Source: JARRON01 sp037383845 (GTDB lineage Bacteria; Pseudomonadota; Gammaproteobacteria; Steroidobacterales; XN24). From it: DNA of 64,000 bases. The stretch lies in assembly GCA_037383845.1 (NCBI GenBank), contig JARRON010000031.1:1-64000 (forward strand), in the 5' to 3' direction. The position numbers and the translations under genes were made by a program. Every line of letters starts with the position of its first letter. The first letter of the stretch is position 1. A model generated the notes under the pieces. It was not told the DNA's origin, did not search any database, and saw nothing but the letters and a program-made list of their open reading frames with translations. Of this stretch, positions 33,597-41,829 are shown in pieces.

Positions 33597-35195
33597 TCAC
33601 GCTGCGCCGCTCGCAGCCACGTCGGCCGAATCCACCGGGTCGCCGGCAGCCTCCGGCGCCCGGGCGCTGATGCGATTGACCGCCTGCACATAGGCCTGCG
33701 CGCTGGCGTGGATGATGTCAGTGTCGAAGCCCTTGCCCTGGAAGCTGTGGCCGCCGTGTTCCACGGTGACCACCGCTTCCCCCTGGGCGTCGTCGCCGAC
33801 GGTTACGTTGCGGATGTCGAAGCTCTTCAGCGCCGCGGCAATGCCGGTGGCCTTCTCGATGGCGCTGAAGGCGGCCTCCACCGGGCCGTCGCCGTTGGCG
33901 GACTCCCGGCGGATGACGCCGGATCCGTGGACCAGCTCCACCTCGGCGAAGGCCCGGGGCACGTCCCCGGCCCGGATGCGCATGGACGCCAGCCGCCAGG
34001 GCCCGGCCTGGGTCTCGTCGCTGCGCAGCACCAGGGCCTCGATGTCCGCGTCGAAGACGTGCTTCTTGCGGTCGGCCAGCTGCTTGAAGGCCAGGAAGGC
34101 CCGGTCGAACTCCGCCTCGTCCAGGGCCAGGCCCAGGGACTCCACGCGGCTGCGGAAGGCGTGGCGGCCGCTGTGCTTGCCCAGCACCAGGCGGCTGCCG
34201 CCGAAGCCCACGTCCTCCGGACGCATGATCTCGTAGGTTGACTCGTGCTTGAGCATCCCGTGCTGGTGGATGCCGGCCTCGTGGGCGAAGGCGTTCTCGC
34301 CGACCACGGCTTTGTTCCGCGGCACCTGGGCGCCGGTGACCGCGGCCACCAGACGGCTGGTGGGGAACAGGCGCCGGGTGTCCACGCGGGTGGCCACCGG
34401 CAGCCGGTCCGCCCGGGTCCGCACCGCCATGACCACCTCCTCCAGGGAGCAGTTGCCGGCCCGCTCACCGATGCCGTTGATGGTGCACTCCACCTGCCTG
34501 GCCCCGGCAGATACCGCGGCCAGGCTGTTGGCCACCGCCAGCCCCAGGTCGTCGTGGCAGTGCACGCTGATGACGGCGCGGTGGATGTTCTCCACCGTCT
34601 GGCGGAGATAGGCGATGAGGTCGCCGAACTCGCCGGGGACGGCGTAGCCCACCGTGTCCGGGATGTTCACCGTCGTGGCCCCGGCGTCGATCACCGCCGA
34701 CACCACCTCCGCCAGGAACTCGGGCTCGGTCCGGGCGGCGTCCTCGGCGGAAAACTCCACGTCGGCACAGAACTCCCGCGCCAGGCGCACGCCCGCCACG
34801 GCCCGCCTCACCACCTCGGCCCGGTCCATGGCCAGCTTGAACTGCCGGTGGATGGGGCTGGTGGCGATGAAAACGTGAATGCGGGGCCGGGATGCCTCCC
34901 TGAGGGCCTCCCATGCCCGGCGGATGTCGCCCTCCCCGCAGCGGGCCAGGCCGCAGATGGACGGCCCGCTCACCTCGCGGGCGATGCTCCGTACGGCCTC
35001 GAAGTCGCCGTCCGAGGCCGCCGGGAAGCCCGCCTCGATGACGTCCACGCCCAGGTCGGCCAGGGCCCGGGCCACGCGCAGCTTCTCCCTCAGCGTCATG
35101 CTGCAACCGGGGGCCTGCTCGCCGTCCCGCAGGGTGGTGTCGAACACCACCAGGCGGTCGGCGGGTACGTCGATAACCGGACCCTCAGTAGCCAT
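33597..35195 (-). CDS. leuA: 2-isopropylmalate synthase
   Basis: A 532-residue enzyme that condenses acetyl-CoA and 2-ketoisovalerate, the first step to leucine. The TIM-barrel shows FDTTLRDGEQAPGCSM, IPDTVGYAVPGEF, ISVHCHDDLGLAVANSL, NGIGERAGNCSLEE and GENAFAHEAGIHQHG. The C-terminal regulatory domain (about 390–515) binds leucine for feedback control. The start overlaps the dehydratase end by 11 bp. Confidence 0.96.
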   Translation of the reverse strand: MATEGPVIDVPADRLVVFDTTLRDGEQAPGCSMTLREKLRVARALADLGVDVIEAGFPAASDGDFEAVRSIAREVSGPSICGLARCGEGDIRRAWEALREASRPRIHVFIATSPIHRQFKLAMDRAEVVRRAVAGVRLAREFCADVEFSAEDAARTEPEFLAEVVSAVIDAGATTVNIPDTVGYAVPGEFGDLIAYLRQTVENIHRAVISVHCHDDLGLAVANSLAAVSAGARQVECTINGIGERAGNCSLEEVVMAVRTRADRLPVATRVDTRRLFPTSRLVAAVTGAQVPRNKAVVGENAFAHEAGIHQHGMLKHESTYEIMRPEDVGFGGSRLVLGKHSGRHAFRSRVESLGLALDEAEFDRAFLAFKQLADRKKHVFDADIEALVLRSDETQAGPWRLASMRIRAGDVPRAFAEVELVHGSGVIRRESANGDGPVEAAFSAIEKATGIAAALKSFDIRNVTVGDDAQGEAVVTVEHGGHSFQGKGFDTDIIHASAQAYVQAVNRISARAPEAAGDPVDSADVAASGAA

Positions 35196-36282
35196 AGGAC
35201 AGCTCGCCGATGGGGAACATGGGCATGGCCTGGGGCCGGTGCCTGGGACGTTCGCCGGCCAGGGCGGACACCAGGGTCGCCTGGTCGATGTTGCCGCCGG
35301 TGAGCACCAGGCCCACCCGCTTGCCGCGATACTCGTCCTTCAGCTTCATCGCCGCCGCCAGGGGCGTGGCGGCCGCTCCCTCGGCCATCTGGTGGATGGT
35401 GGAGGCATAGGCGCGGATGGCGCCCTGGATCTCTTCCTCGGAGACCAGGACCATGGAATGCAGCAGGGGCCGCAGCACCGACAGGGTGATGTCCACGGGT
35501 ACCCGCACCGCGAGGCCGTCCGCCAGGCTGCGGGTGGCGGCGAAGGGCCTGTCTTCGCCCGTGTGCCAGGCGTGGTGCATGGCGGGCGCGTTCTCGGACT
35601 GGACGCCGATGACCCGGGTGGAAGGCGACAGGGCCTGCATCACCACGGAGATGCCGGCGGCGATGCTGCCGCCGCCCACGGGCACGAACACCGCGTCAAG
35701 CGGCTCGCGGGCCTGCTCGATCATCTCCATGGCCACGGTGCCGACACCGGCCATCAGTTCCGGCTCCCGGGCCGGGTGCACCAGCCGCCCGCCAGTCTCC
35801 GCGGCGAAGGCTTCCGCCGCAGCCATGGCCGCGTCGAAATCGTGCCCGCTCTCCACCACCGTGGCGCCCAGGGCCTGCATGGCCGCGTTCTTGTCCGGGT
35901 TGTTGCGCTCCGGAACGAAGATGGTGCAGCGGGCACCGTACATGCCCGCGGCCTGCGCAAGGGACTGGCCGTGGTTGCCCCGGGTGGCGGTCACCAGTCC
36001 GCGCCGGCGCTCCGCCTCGCTCATGCCCGACAGCAGGTAGAGACCGCCCCGGATCTTGAACGAGCCGATGCTGTGGGTGTTTTCCAGCTTGACGAAGGCC
36101 TTGCAGCCCAGCATCTGCTCCAGGAGCGGATGACTGACCATGGGCGTGGGCTGCAGGTGCTGTCGCACCGCCTCCCGCGCCCGGAGTACGTCGTCGAGGT
36201 TGAAGGGGAACCGGCGGAAACCCTGCCCGGTTCCCGTGGTTACGCTGTCGCCGGCGGCGACGAAGGATTCATTGCTCAGCAT
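35185..36282 (-). CDS. Threonine/serine dehydratase without regulatory domain
   Basis: A 365-residue fold-type II PLP enzyme. The PLP lysine lies in GSFKIRGGLY, the phosphate-binding glycine loop is VPVGGGSIAAG, and TRGNHGQSLAQAA is the asparagine loop. In this operon it most likely makes 2-oxobutyrate from threonine for isoleucine. It lacks the C-terminal ACT-like domain of biosynthetic IlvA, resembling the short TdcB-like form found in Xanthomonas-type clusters. It overlaps ilvM by 7 bp and leuA by 11 bp. Another beta-elimination substrate cannot be excluded. Confidence 0.88.
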   Translation of the reverse strand: MLSNESFVAAGDSVTTGTGQGFRRFPFNLDDVLRAREAVRQHLQPTPMVSHPLLEQMLGCKAFVKLENTHSIGSFKIRGGLYLLSGMSEAERRRGLVTATRGNHGQSLAQAAGMYGARCTIFVPERNNPDKNAAMQALGATVVESGHDFDAAMAAAEAFAAETGGRLVHPAREPELMAGVGTVAMEMIEQAREPLDAVFVPVGGGSIAAGISVVMQALSPSTRVIGVQSENAPAMHHAWHTGEDRPFAATRSLADGLAVRVPVDITLSVLRPLLHSMVLVSEEEIQGAIRAYASTIHQMAEGAAATPLAAAMKLKDEYRGKRVGLVLTGGNIDQATLVSALAGERPRHRPQAMPMFPIGELSYGY

Positions 36283-36551
36283 GCCATGCTCTCCGCCGGC
36301 GCTACCGCCGGTGCCTTGGTGGGGACGAGGTGGACGGACTTGACGTCGAACAGCTTGTCGATCTGGCGGGCCAGGACCTCGGCGGGCCGGCCGGTACCGG
36401 TGAACTGGATGACAAGCTCCATCTCCTGGTCGCCCTCGTTCGCCCGGGCGTCGATGGACGTGACCGAGAATCCGCGCCGCTCGATGAGGCCGAGCGTCCG
36501 GATAATCGCGCCTTCAACCTTTTCAATGGTCAGGTTCAGCGTGTGGTTCAT
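36276..36551 (-). CDS. ilvM: Acetolactate synthase small subunit (IlvM-type ACT)
   Basis: A 91-residue single ACT-domain protein (LTIEKVEGAIIRTLGLIERRGF, then ELVIQFTGTGRP) of the short IlvM type. It stabilises and tunes the large subunit encoded just upstream. The ATG overlaps the ilvG stop (ATGA), and its own end overlaps the dehydratase start by 7 bp. Confidence 0.88.
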   Translation of the reverse strand: MNHTLNLTIEKVEGAIIRTLGLIERRGFSVTSIDARANEGDQEMELVIQFTGTGRPAEVLARQIDKLFDVKSVHLVPTKAPAVAPAESMAC

Positions 36552-38197
36552 GCGCTCAGCTCCTCCATCATGGTGTCGTTGGTCTGGCCCGGCGGGACGA
36601 GCGGCCAGACGTTGGTCTTGGGGTCGATGCATACGTGGGCGAGCACCGGTCCCTCGGTCTCCAGCAGGCGCTGGATGGCGCCGTCGACCTCGGCGCGGCG
36701 GGTGATGCGGAAAGCGGGAATGCCGAAGGACTTCGCGACTTCCACGAAGTCCGGGTTGTCGGACAGGTCCACCTCGCTGTAGCGCTCGGAGTGGAACAGC
36801 TCCTGCCACTGGCGGACCATGCCCAGGGAGGCGTTGTCCACCAGCAGGATCTTCAGGGGCAGCTCGTAGCGACGAATGGTCTGGAGTTCCTGCAGGTTCA
36901 TCATGATCGAACCGTCGCCGGTGACCGTGAGCACCCGGGCTTCCGGCCGGGCCAGCTGGGCGCCGATGCCGGCGGGGATGCCGTAGCCCATGGTGCCCAG
37001 ACCTGCGCTGGTCAGGTGCTGCTGGGGCCGGTTGAAATGGCAGTGCTGGGCGACCCACATCTGGTGCTGGCCGACGTCACAGGCGATGACCATGTCCGGC
37101 GCGGCCTCGGAAACCTTGCGCAGCAGGTCCGGGACGTAGATGTCCTCCCCGGGCGCGTCGTAACGCCAGGCATGCTCGCGGCGGCGCTCCGCGCACCACA
37201 CCCGCCAGTTGTCCACGTAAAGCTCCGTGGGCATGGCCGCCAGGGACACCGCCAGGTCGCCCAGCAGGGCGGCGTCCGCGTGGCGCAGCTTGCCGATCTC
37301 GCTGGGATCGATGTCCATGTGGATGACCCGGGCCCTGGGCGCGAAGCCGTCCAGCCGCCCCGTGGCCCGGTCGTCGAACCTCGCACCCACGCAGATGAGC
37401 AGGTCGGATTCCTGGACGGCGCGGTTCGCGGCGCGGTTGCCGTGCATGCCCAGCATTCCCATGAAATTCTCGTCACGGGTGGGCACCGCGCCCAGGCCTT
37501 TCAGGGTGGTCACCACCGGGATGCGGCTGGCCCGGGCGTACTCCCGGAAGGCATCCACGGCGTTGGCGATGACGATGCCTCCGCCCCCGTAGAGAACCGG
37601 GCGGTCGGCAGCCTCGATCAGGCCCCGGGCGATGCGCAGCTGCTCCGGGTCAGCGGTGGGGGCCTGCCGTGTCTTCATGCCGAACACCGGCGCCATCTTC
37701 GCCTCCGTGTTGGCGACGTCCTTGGGCAGGTCCACCAGCACGGGACCCGGCCGGCCGTCGGTGGCGATGTGGAATGCCTCGCTCAGGACCCGGGGGATGT
37801 CCTCGACGCGCCGGACGATGAAGCTGTGCTTCACGATGGGCATGGTGACGCCGAAGATGTCCACTTCCTGGAAGGCGTCGGTGCCCATGACGGCGGTCGG
37901 CACCTGGCCCGTGATGGCCACGACGGGCACCGAGTCCATGTAGGCGTTGGCGATGCCGGTGACCAGATTGGTGGCGCCGGGACCGGAAGTGGCCATACAC
38001 ACGCCGGGCCTGCCGGTCACGCGGGCATAGCCGTCAGCCGCCAGCACCGCGCCCTGCTCGTGGCGCGCCAGGATGTGGCGGATGGGCGAGTCGATCAGGG
38101 CGTCGTAGACGGGCATGATCGCGCCGCCGGGATAACCGAAGACGTAATCCACGCCCTGCTGCTCGAGGGCCTTCACGAGCAGTTGGGCGCCCTTCAT
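36548..38197 (-). CDS. ilvG: Acetolactate synthase large subunit
   Basis: A 549-residue ThDP/FAD enzyme for the first common step of Val, Leu and Ile synthesis. Signatures are VFGYPGGAIMPVYD with the ThDP glutamate in HEQGAVLAADGYAR, TSGPGATNLVTG, the FAD region FDDRATGRLDGF and the ThDP-Mg motif TGDGSIMMNLQELQT. It begins 2 bp after ilvC. Partner choice with IlvM indicates the ilvGM isoenzyme type. Confidence 0.95.
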   Translation of the reverse strand: MKGAQLLVKALEQQGVDYVFGYPGGAIMPVYDALIDSPIRHILARHEQGAVLAADGYARVTGRPGVCMATSGPGATNLVTGIANAYMDSVPVVAITGQVPTAVMGTDAFQEVDIFGVTMPIVKHSFIVRRVEDIPRVLSEAFHIATDGRPGPVLVDLPKDVANTEAKMAPVFGMKTRQAPTADPEQLRIARGLIEAADRPVLYGGGGIVIANAVDAFREYARASRIPVVTTLKGLGAVPTRDENFMGMLGMHGNRAANRAVQESDLLICVGARFDDRATGRLDGFAPRARVIHMDIDPSEIGKLRHADAALLGDLAVSLAAMPTELYVDNWRVWCAERRREHAWRYDAPGEDIYVPDLLRKVSEAAPDMVIACDVGQHQMWVAQHCHFNRPQQHLTSAGLGTMGYGIPAGIGAQLARPEARVLTVTGDGSIMMNLQELQTIRRYELPLKILLVDNASLGMVRQWQELFHSERYSEVDLSDNPDFVEVAKSFGIPAFRITRRAEVDGAIQRLLETEGPVLAHVCIDPKTNVWPLVPPGQTNDTMMEELSA

Positions 38198-38199
38198 GG

Positions 38200-39204
38200 T
38201 CACGCCGCCGCCTGCTTGCCGGACTTCAGCCAGGACATTCTCGCCCGCAGCTCCTTGCCGACTTTCTCGATGGGATGTTCCAGGTCTTCGGCCATCAGGG
38301 CGTTGTACCTGGGCAGACCGGCCTCGTACTCGTCCGACCATTCACGGGCGAAGGTTCCGTCCTGGATCTCCCGCAGCACGTCTCTCATGCGCTCCTTGGT
38401 GTGGGCGTCCACGATCCTCGGCCCGCGTGAAAGGTCGCCGTACTTGGCGGTCTCGCTGATGAACTGGTGCATCTTGGCGAGCCCGCCCTCGTGGAGCAGA
38501 TCCACGATGAGCTTCAGCTCGTGCATGCACTCGAAGTAAGCAACCTCGGGCTGGTAGCCAGCTTCCACGAGCGTCTCGAAGCCCTGCCGCACCAGTTCAG
38601 TCACGCCTCCGCAGAGCACCGCCTGCTCGCCGAACAGGTCCGTCTCGGTCTCCTCGGCGAACGTGGTCTCCAGGACGCCGCCCCGGGTACCGCCCACGCC
38701 GTGGGCATAGGCCAGGGCCCGGTCCCGGGCGTGACCCGTGGCGTCGGCGGCCACGGCCATCAGGCAGGGCACACCCCGGCCCTCTTCGTACTGGCGGCGC
38801 ACCAGGTCGCCGGGCCCCTTGGGCGCCACCAGGATGACGTCCACGGTCTCCGGCGGCTGGATGCGCCCGTAGTGGATGTTGAAACCGTGGGCGAACAGCA
38901 GCGCTGCCCCCGGCTTCACCGCCGGCGCGACCGCCTTCCACGCCGCGGGCGCGGCCATGTCGGGGACAAGCAGGGCGATGATGTCGGCGCCCTCCACGGC
39001 CTTCTCGGGGGTCGTGACGGGCATCCCGTCGGCTTCCGCCCGCCGCCAGCCCGCACCGCCCCGGCGCTGGCCGACGATGACGTCGAAGCCCGAGTCCCTC
39101 AGGTTCAGGGCGTGGGCCCGTCCCTGGCTGCCGTAACCGACCACGGCGATGCGCACACCCTGGGTGCTGCCGGGTCGCACATCCGATTCCACGTAAATCT
39201 TCAT
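38200..39204 (-). CDS. ilvC: Ketol-acid reductoisomerase (class I)
   Basis: A 334-residue class I enzyme. The Rossmann motif is VVGYGSQGRAHALNLRDSG. The C-terminal knotted domain has the Mg ligands in DLFGEQAVLCGG and HELKLIVDLLHEGGL, and ISETAKYGDLSRGPRI. The cofactor loop reads GQRRGGAGW, where class I NADPH enzymes usually have a GSxSW-like end, so both phosphate-anchoring serines appear to be glycine. It is the first structural gene after the leader peptide and attenuator. Confidence 0.95.
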   Translation of the reverse strand: MKIYVESDVRPGSTQGVRIAVVGYGSQGRAHALNLRDSGFDVIVGQRRGGAGWRRAEADGMPVTTPEKAVEGADIIALLVPDMAAPAAWKAVAPAVKPGAALLFAHGFNIHYGRIQPPETVDVILVAPKGPGDLVRRQYEEGRGVPCLMAVAADATGHARDRALAYAHGVGGTRGGVLETTFAEETETDLFGEQAVLCGGVTELVRQGFETLVEAGYQPEVAYFECMHELKLIVDLLHEGGLAKMHQFISETAKYGDLSRGPRIVDAHTKERMRDVLREIQDGTFAREWSDEYEAGLPRYNALMAEDLEHPIEKVGKELRARMSWLKSGKQAAA

Positions 39205-39264
39205 CCCATCTTGCTCCGTTGTTCCCCTCTCGTTGCGAAGCCCTTTTTCAGGGGCCCCTTACGC

Positions 39265-39300
39265 GAAGACCCCGCATCCGTTTCCGGGTGCGGGGTCTTC
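39265..39300 (-). terminator. Attenuator hairpin of the ilv operon
   Basis: On the minus strand a 16-bp stem (39300–39285 with 39280–39265, one C·A mismatch) is closed by a GAAA tetraloop. It lies 41 bp after the leader-peptide stop and 61 bp before ilvC. This is the position of the ilv attenuator. The usual U-tract is absent on the minus strand, so it may be a weak or factor-assisted terminator. Confidence 0.65.
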
Positions 39301-39341
39301 TGGTTCGGTTTCGTTCTTTGCTTTCGCGCTTACCTAGGCCA

Positions 39342-39479
39342 TCACCCCGCTCTTCCCATTACGAGAATCACGATAATGAGGCCAAGGAGAAGGACGTTCG
39401 CGTCGAGCAAACCAAGCGCCGGCCGGGTCGCGAGGACCTTCGACCGGATCAGCTTGTGTTTTGCACGAACGTTGGACAT
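39342..39479 (-). CDS. ilvL: ilv operon leader peptide
   Basis: A 45-residue open frame starting at ATG 39479. Its residues 29–40 read VLLLGLIIVILV: eleven of twelve are Leu, Ile or Val (39395–39360), followed within a few codons by the stop and by a strong hairpin. This is the hallmark of ribosome-mediated attenuation, where stalling at branched-chain codons prevents terminator formation. The peptide is longer than the E. coli IlvL and its N-terminal 28 residues are Arg/Lys-rich; translation may begin at an internal codon. Confidence 0.85.
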   Translation of the reverse strand: MSNVRAKHKLIRSKVLATRPALGLLDANVLLLGLIIVILVMGRAG

Positions 39480-39526
39480 CTTTGCCTTGCGCGTGACGCG
39501 TGTTGCATTGCGTCGAACTTGGCCTG

Positions 39527-39557
39527 ATTCTAAGCACGACCTTTTTTTGATTGTCAA
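39527..39557 (-). promoter_or_regulatory. Promoter of the ilv-leu operon
   Basis: A perfect TTGACA (39552–39557) and TAGAAT (39527–39532, five of six) are 19 bp apart on the minus strand, in an AT-rich tract that stands out from the GC-rich surroundings. It lies about 50 bp upstream of the leader peptide. A plus-strand TATATA at 39611–39616 may belong to the divergent ilvD promoter. Confidence 0.65.
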
Positions 39558-39635
39558 CAACTTTTTTCACAAAGCTCCAGGCCGCCGCCGAAAGCGGGCT
39601 TTTTACACCTTATATACAGGGGCGGGTCTAAGGCC

Positions 39636-41312
39636 ATGACAAAATCGGACCAGCGGCGCTTCTCCAGCGTTGTCGTGGACGGCGTAACGCGCGCTCCCAG
39701 CCGCGCGATGCTGCGCGCCGCAGGCTTCTCCGACGCCGATTTTTCGAAGCCCCAGGTGGGCATAGCGTCCACCTGGAGTCAGCTCACACCGTGCAACATG
39801 CACATCGACGACCTGGCCCGGGAAGCTGCGGCCGGCGCCGACGCGGCGGGCGGCAAGAGCGTCGTCTTCAACACCATCACCGTCTCCGACGGCATTTCCA
39901 TGGGCACGCCGGGGATGCGCTATTCCCTGGTCTCCCGGGAAGTGATCGCGGACTCCATCGAGACGGTGGTGGGCGCGGAGGGCTTTGACGGGCTGGTGGC
40001 CATAGGCGGCTGCGACAAGAACATGCCCGGCTGCGTCATGGCGATGGCGCGGCTGAACCGGCCGGCGGTGTTCGTCTACGGCGGGACCATTCGCCCGGGG
40101 GCCGGCCGGCGGGACATTGTGTCGGTGTTCGAGGCCGTGGGCGGGTTCGCCCGGGGCGTCGTGAGCGAGGCCGAACTCAGGGAGGTCGAGCGCACTGCCA
40201 TCCCGGGACCGGGCTCCTGCGGCGGCATGTACACCGCCAACACCATGGCATCGGCCATCGAGGCCCTGGGCCTGAGCCTTCCCAACAGCTCGGCCCAGGA
40301 GGCCGTCGGCGACGCCAAGCGCGTGGACTGCCGGGCCGCCGGCGAGGCGGTCTGCCGACTCATCCAGCGCGGCATACGGCCCCGGGACATCCTGACCCGG
40401 GAGGCCTTCGAAAACGCCATCGTGGTGACCATCGCCCTGGGTGGCTCTACCAACGCCGTGCTTCACCTGCTGGCCATCGCCGATGCCGCCGGCGTGCCCC
40501 TGGCCCTGGACGACTTCGCGCAGATCGGCGGCCGGGTACCCGTTCTTGCCGATCTCAAGCCCAGCGGCCGTTACCTGATGTCCGAGCTCATTGCCATCGG
40601 CGGCATCCGGCCCCTGATGAAGACCCTGCTGAACGAGGGGCTGCTGCACGGCGAATGCCTCACGGTGAGCGGCCGCAGCCTGGCCGAGGACCTCGCCGAC
40701 GTAGCGGCCTATCCGGAAGGACAGGACGTCGTCCGGCCCCTGGGAGATCCCATCAAGCCCGACAGCCACCTCGTCATCCTGCGCGGCAACCTGGCTCCCG
40801 AGGGCGCGGTGGCGAAAATCACCGGGAAGGAAGGCGCCAGGTTCCGTGGCCGCGCCCGTGTCTTCGGTTCAGAGGAGGACGCGTTGTCGGCAATCCTGGA
40901 CGGCGGGGTGGCCGCCGGCGACGTGGTGGTCATCCGCTACGAAGGGCCGGTGGGCGGCCCGGGCATGCGGGAGATGCTGAGTCCCACCTCGGCCATCATG
41001 GGCCGCGGGCTGGGCGACTCGGTGGCCCTGATCACCGATGGCCGGTTCTCCGGCGGCAGCCACGGCTTTGTGGTAGGCCACGTGGCCCCGGAGGCGGCCC
41101 TGGGCGGGCCCATCGCGCTGGTGGAAAACGGCGACGAAATCCTCATCGACGCCGACTCCCGGGAGCTCACCCTGGCCGTGGATGCCGGCACGCTGGAGGC
41201 CCGCCGGGCCAGCTGGCAGCCCCCGGAACCCACGGAATCCCCGGGCAGCGTGCTGTCCAAGTACGCCCGGCTGGTCAGCTCGGCGTCCCGGGGCGCCGTC
41301 ACGAAGGCCTGA
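39636..41312 (+). CDS. ilvD: Dihydroxy-acid dehydratase
   Basis: A 558-residue Fe-S dehydratase that makes the 2-keto acid precursors of Val and Ile. The cluster cysteines occur in TPCNMHI, GGCDKNMPGC and PGSCGGMYTANTM. TDGRFSGGSHGFVVGHV is the family C-terminal signature. It is transcribed away from the attenuated ilv-leu operon from a shared AT-rich region and completes the pathway. Confidence 0.96.
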   Translation: MTKSDQRRFSSVVVDGVTRAPSRAMLRAAGFSDADFSKPQVGIASTWSQLTPCNMHIDDLAREAAAGADAAGGKSVVFNTITVSDGISMGTPGMRYSLVSREVIADSIETVVGAEGFDGLVAIGGCDKNMPGCVMAMARLNRPAVFVYGGTIRPGAGRRDIVSVFEAVGGFARGVVSEAELREVERTAIPGPGSCGGMYTANTMASAIEALGLSLPNSSAQEAVGDAKRVDCRAAGEAVCRLIQRGIRPRDILTREAFENAIVVTIALGGSTNAVLHLLAIADAAGVPLALDDFAQIGGRVPVLADLKPSGRYLMSELIAIGGIRPLMKTLLNEGLLHGECLTVSGRSLAEDLADVAAYPEGQDVVRPLGDPIKPDSHLVILRGNLAPEGAVAKITGKEGARFRGRARVFGSEEDALSAILDGGVAAGDVVVIRYEGPVGGPGMREMLSPTSAIMGRGLGDSVALITDGRFSGGSHGFVVGHVAPEAALGGPIALVENGDEILIDADSRELTLAVDAGTLEARRASWQPPEPTESPGSVLSKYARLVSSASRGAVTKA

Positions 41313-41393
41313 CGACGGCCGCTGATGGCTCACGCGGCGAGCCAGGACCAGGCCCATACTCGAGTCATGAACCGTCCGCGACGTAAGACCTTC

Positions 41394-41829
41394 CCTTTCC
41401 CCCAGGCCTCTCTGGCCAGGGGGAAGGAGTCCTGTCCCCTCACCCCCAGCCCCGCTCCCCGAGGCAGAGGGGAGCTGCGGAAGGCCGCGCGTTGCCCCCG
41501 CCCCCAGTCGCTCTCTCCCACGGAGCGAGGAACAGTGGACGGCCAGGCATTGCCTCCTTGCCCAGCCCCTGTCCCCGAGGAAGAGGATGGCTCTGGAGCG
41601 CTGGGCCTTGCTCCCTCCCCGCTGCGTCTCTCCCCGGGGGAGAGGATGGCTCTGGAGCGCCGGGCATTGTTCCCTCCCCCGCAGCGTCTCTCCCCGAGGA
41701 AGCGGGGGAGCCGTGGAGCGCCAGGCATGCTGGATGATCCGGCCCCGCGCTTTCCGGCCGTGCCGCAGGCGGGCGGTCCTCCCGTCTCCCTCTCCCCCCG
41801 CTCGGGGGAGAGGGCCGGGGTGAGGGGGG
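41394..41829. repeat. Composite GC-rich repeat element with inverted REP-like ends
   Basis: The gap after ilvD is filled by pyrimidine/purine hairpin units. A REP-like unit containing GGGGTGAGGGG lies on the minus strand at 41436–41475. Another, with an 11-bp stem CCCTCTCCCCC/GGGGGAGAGGG, lies on the plus strand at 41788–41829. Between them are imperfect units about 59 bp long; the run AGAGGATGGCTCTGGAGCGC recurs, its 19-base core at 41582 and the full 20 bases at 41641, and a more degraded copy follows near 41712. The same stem-plus-tail appears at 53981. It looks like a MITE or BIME-type mobile repeat cluster. Confidence 0.75.

Noticed and set aside
41560..41730. The units about 59 bp apart considered as a CRISPR array.
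   Set aside because: The units are imperfect along their whole length with no repeat/spacer alternation, and no cas gene is near.
41325..41819. N-terminal extension of the YDxxGR protein through the repeat cluster.
   Set aside because: The extension translates the hairpin repeats into Arg/Pro-rich sequence and would bury the signal peptide. A start at 41820 or 41727 is more sensible.
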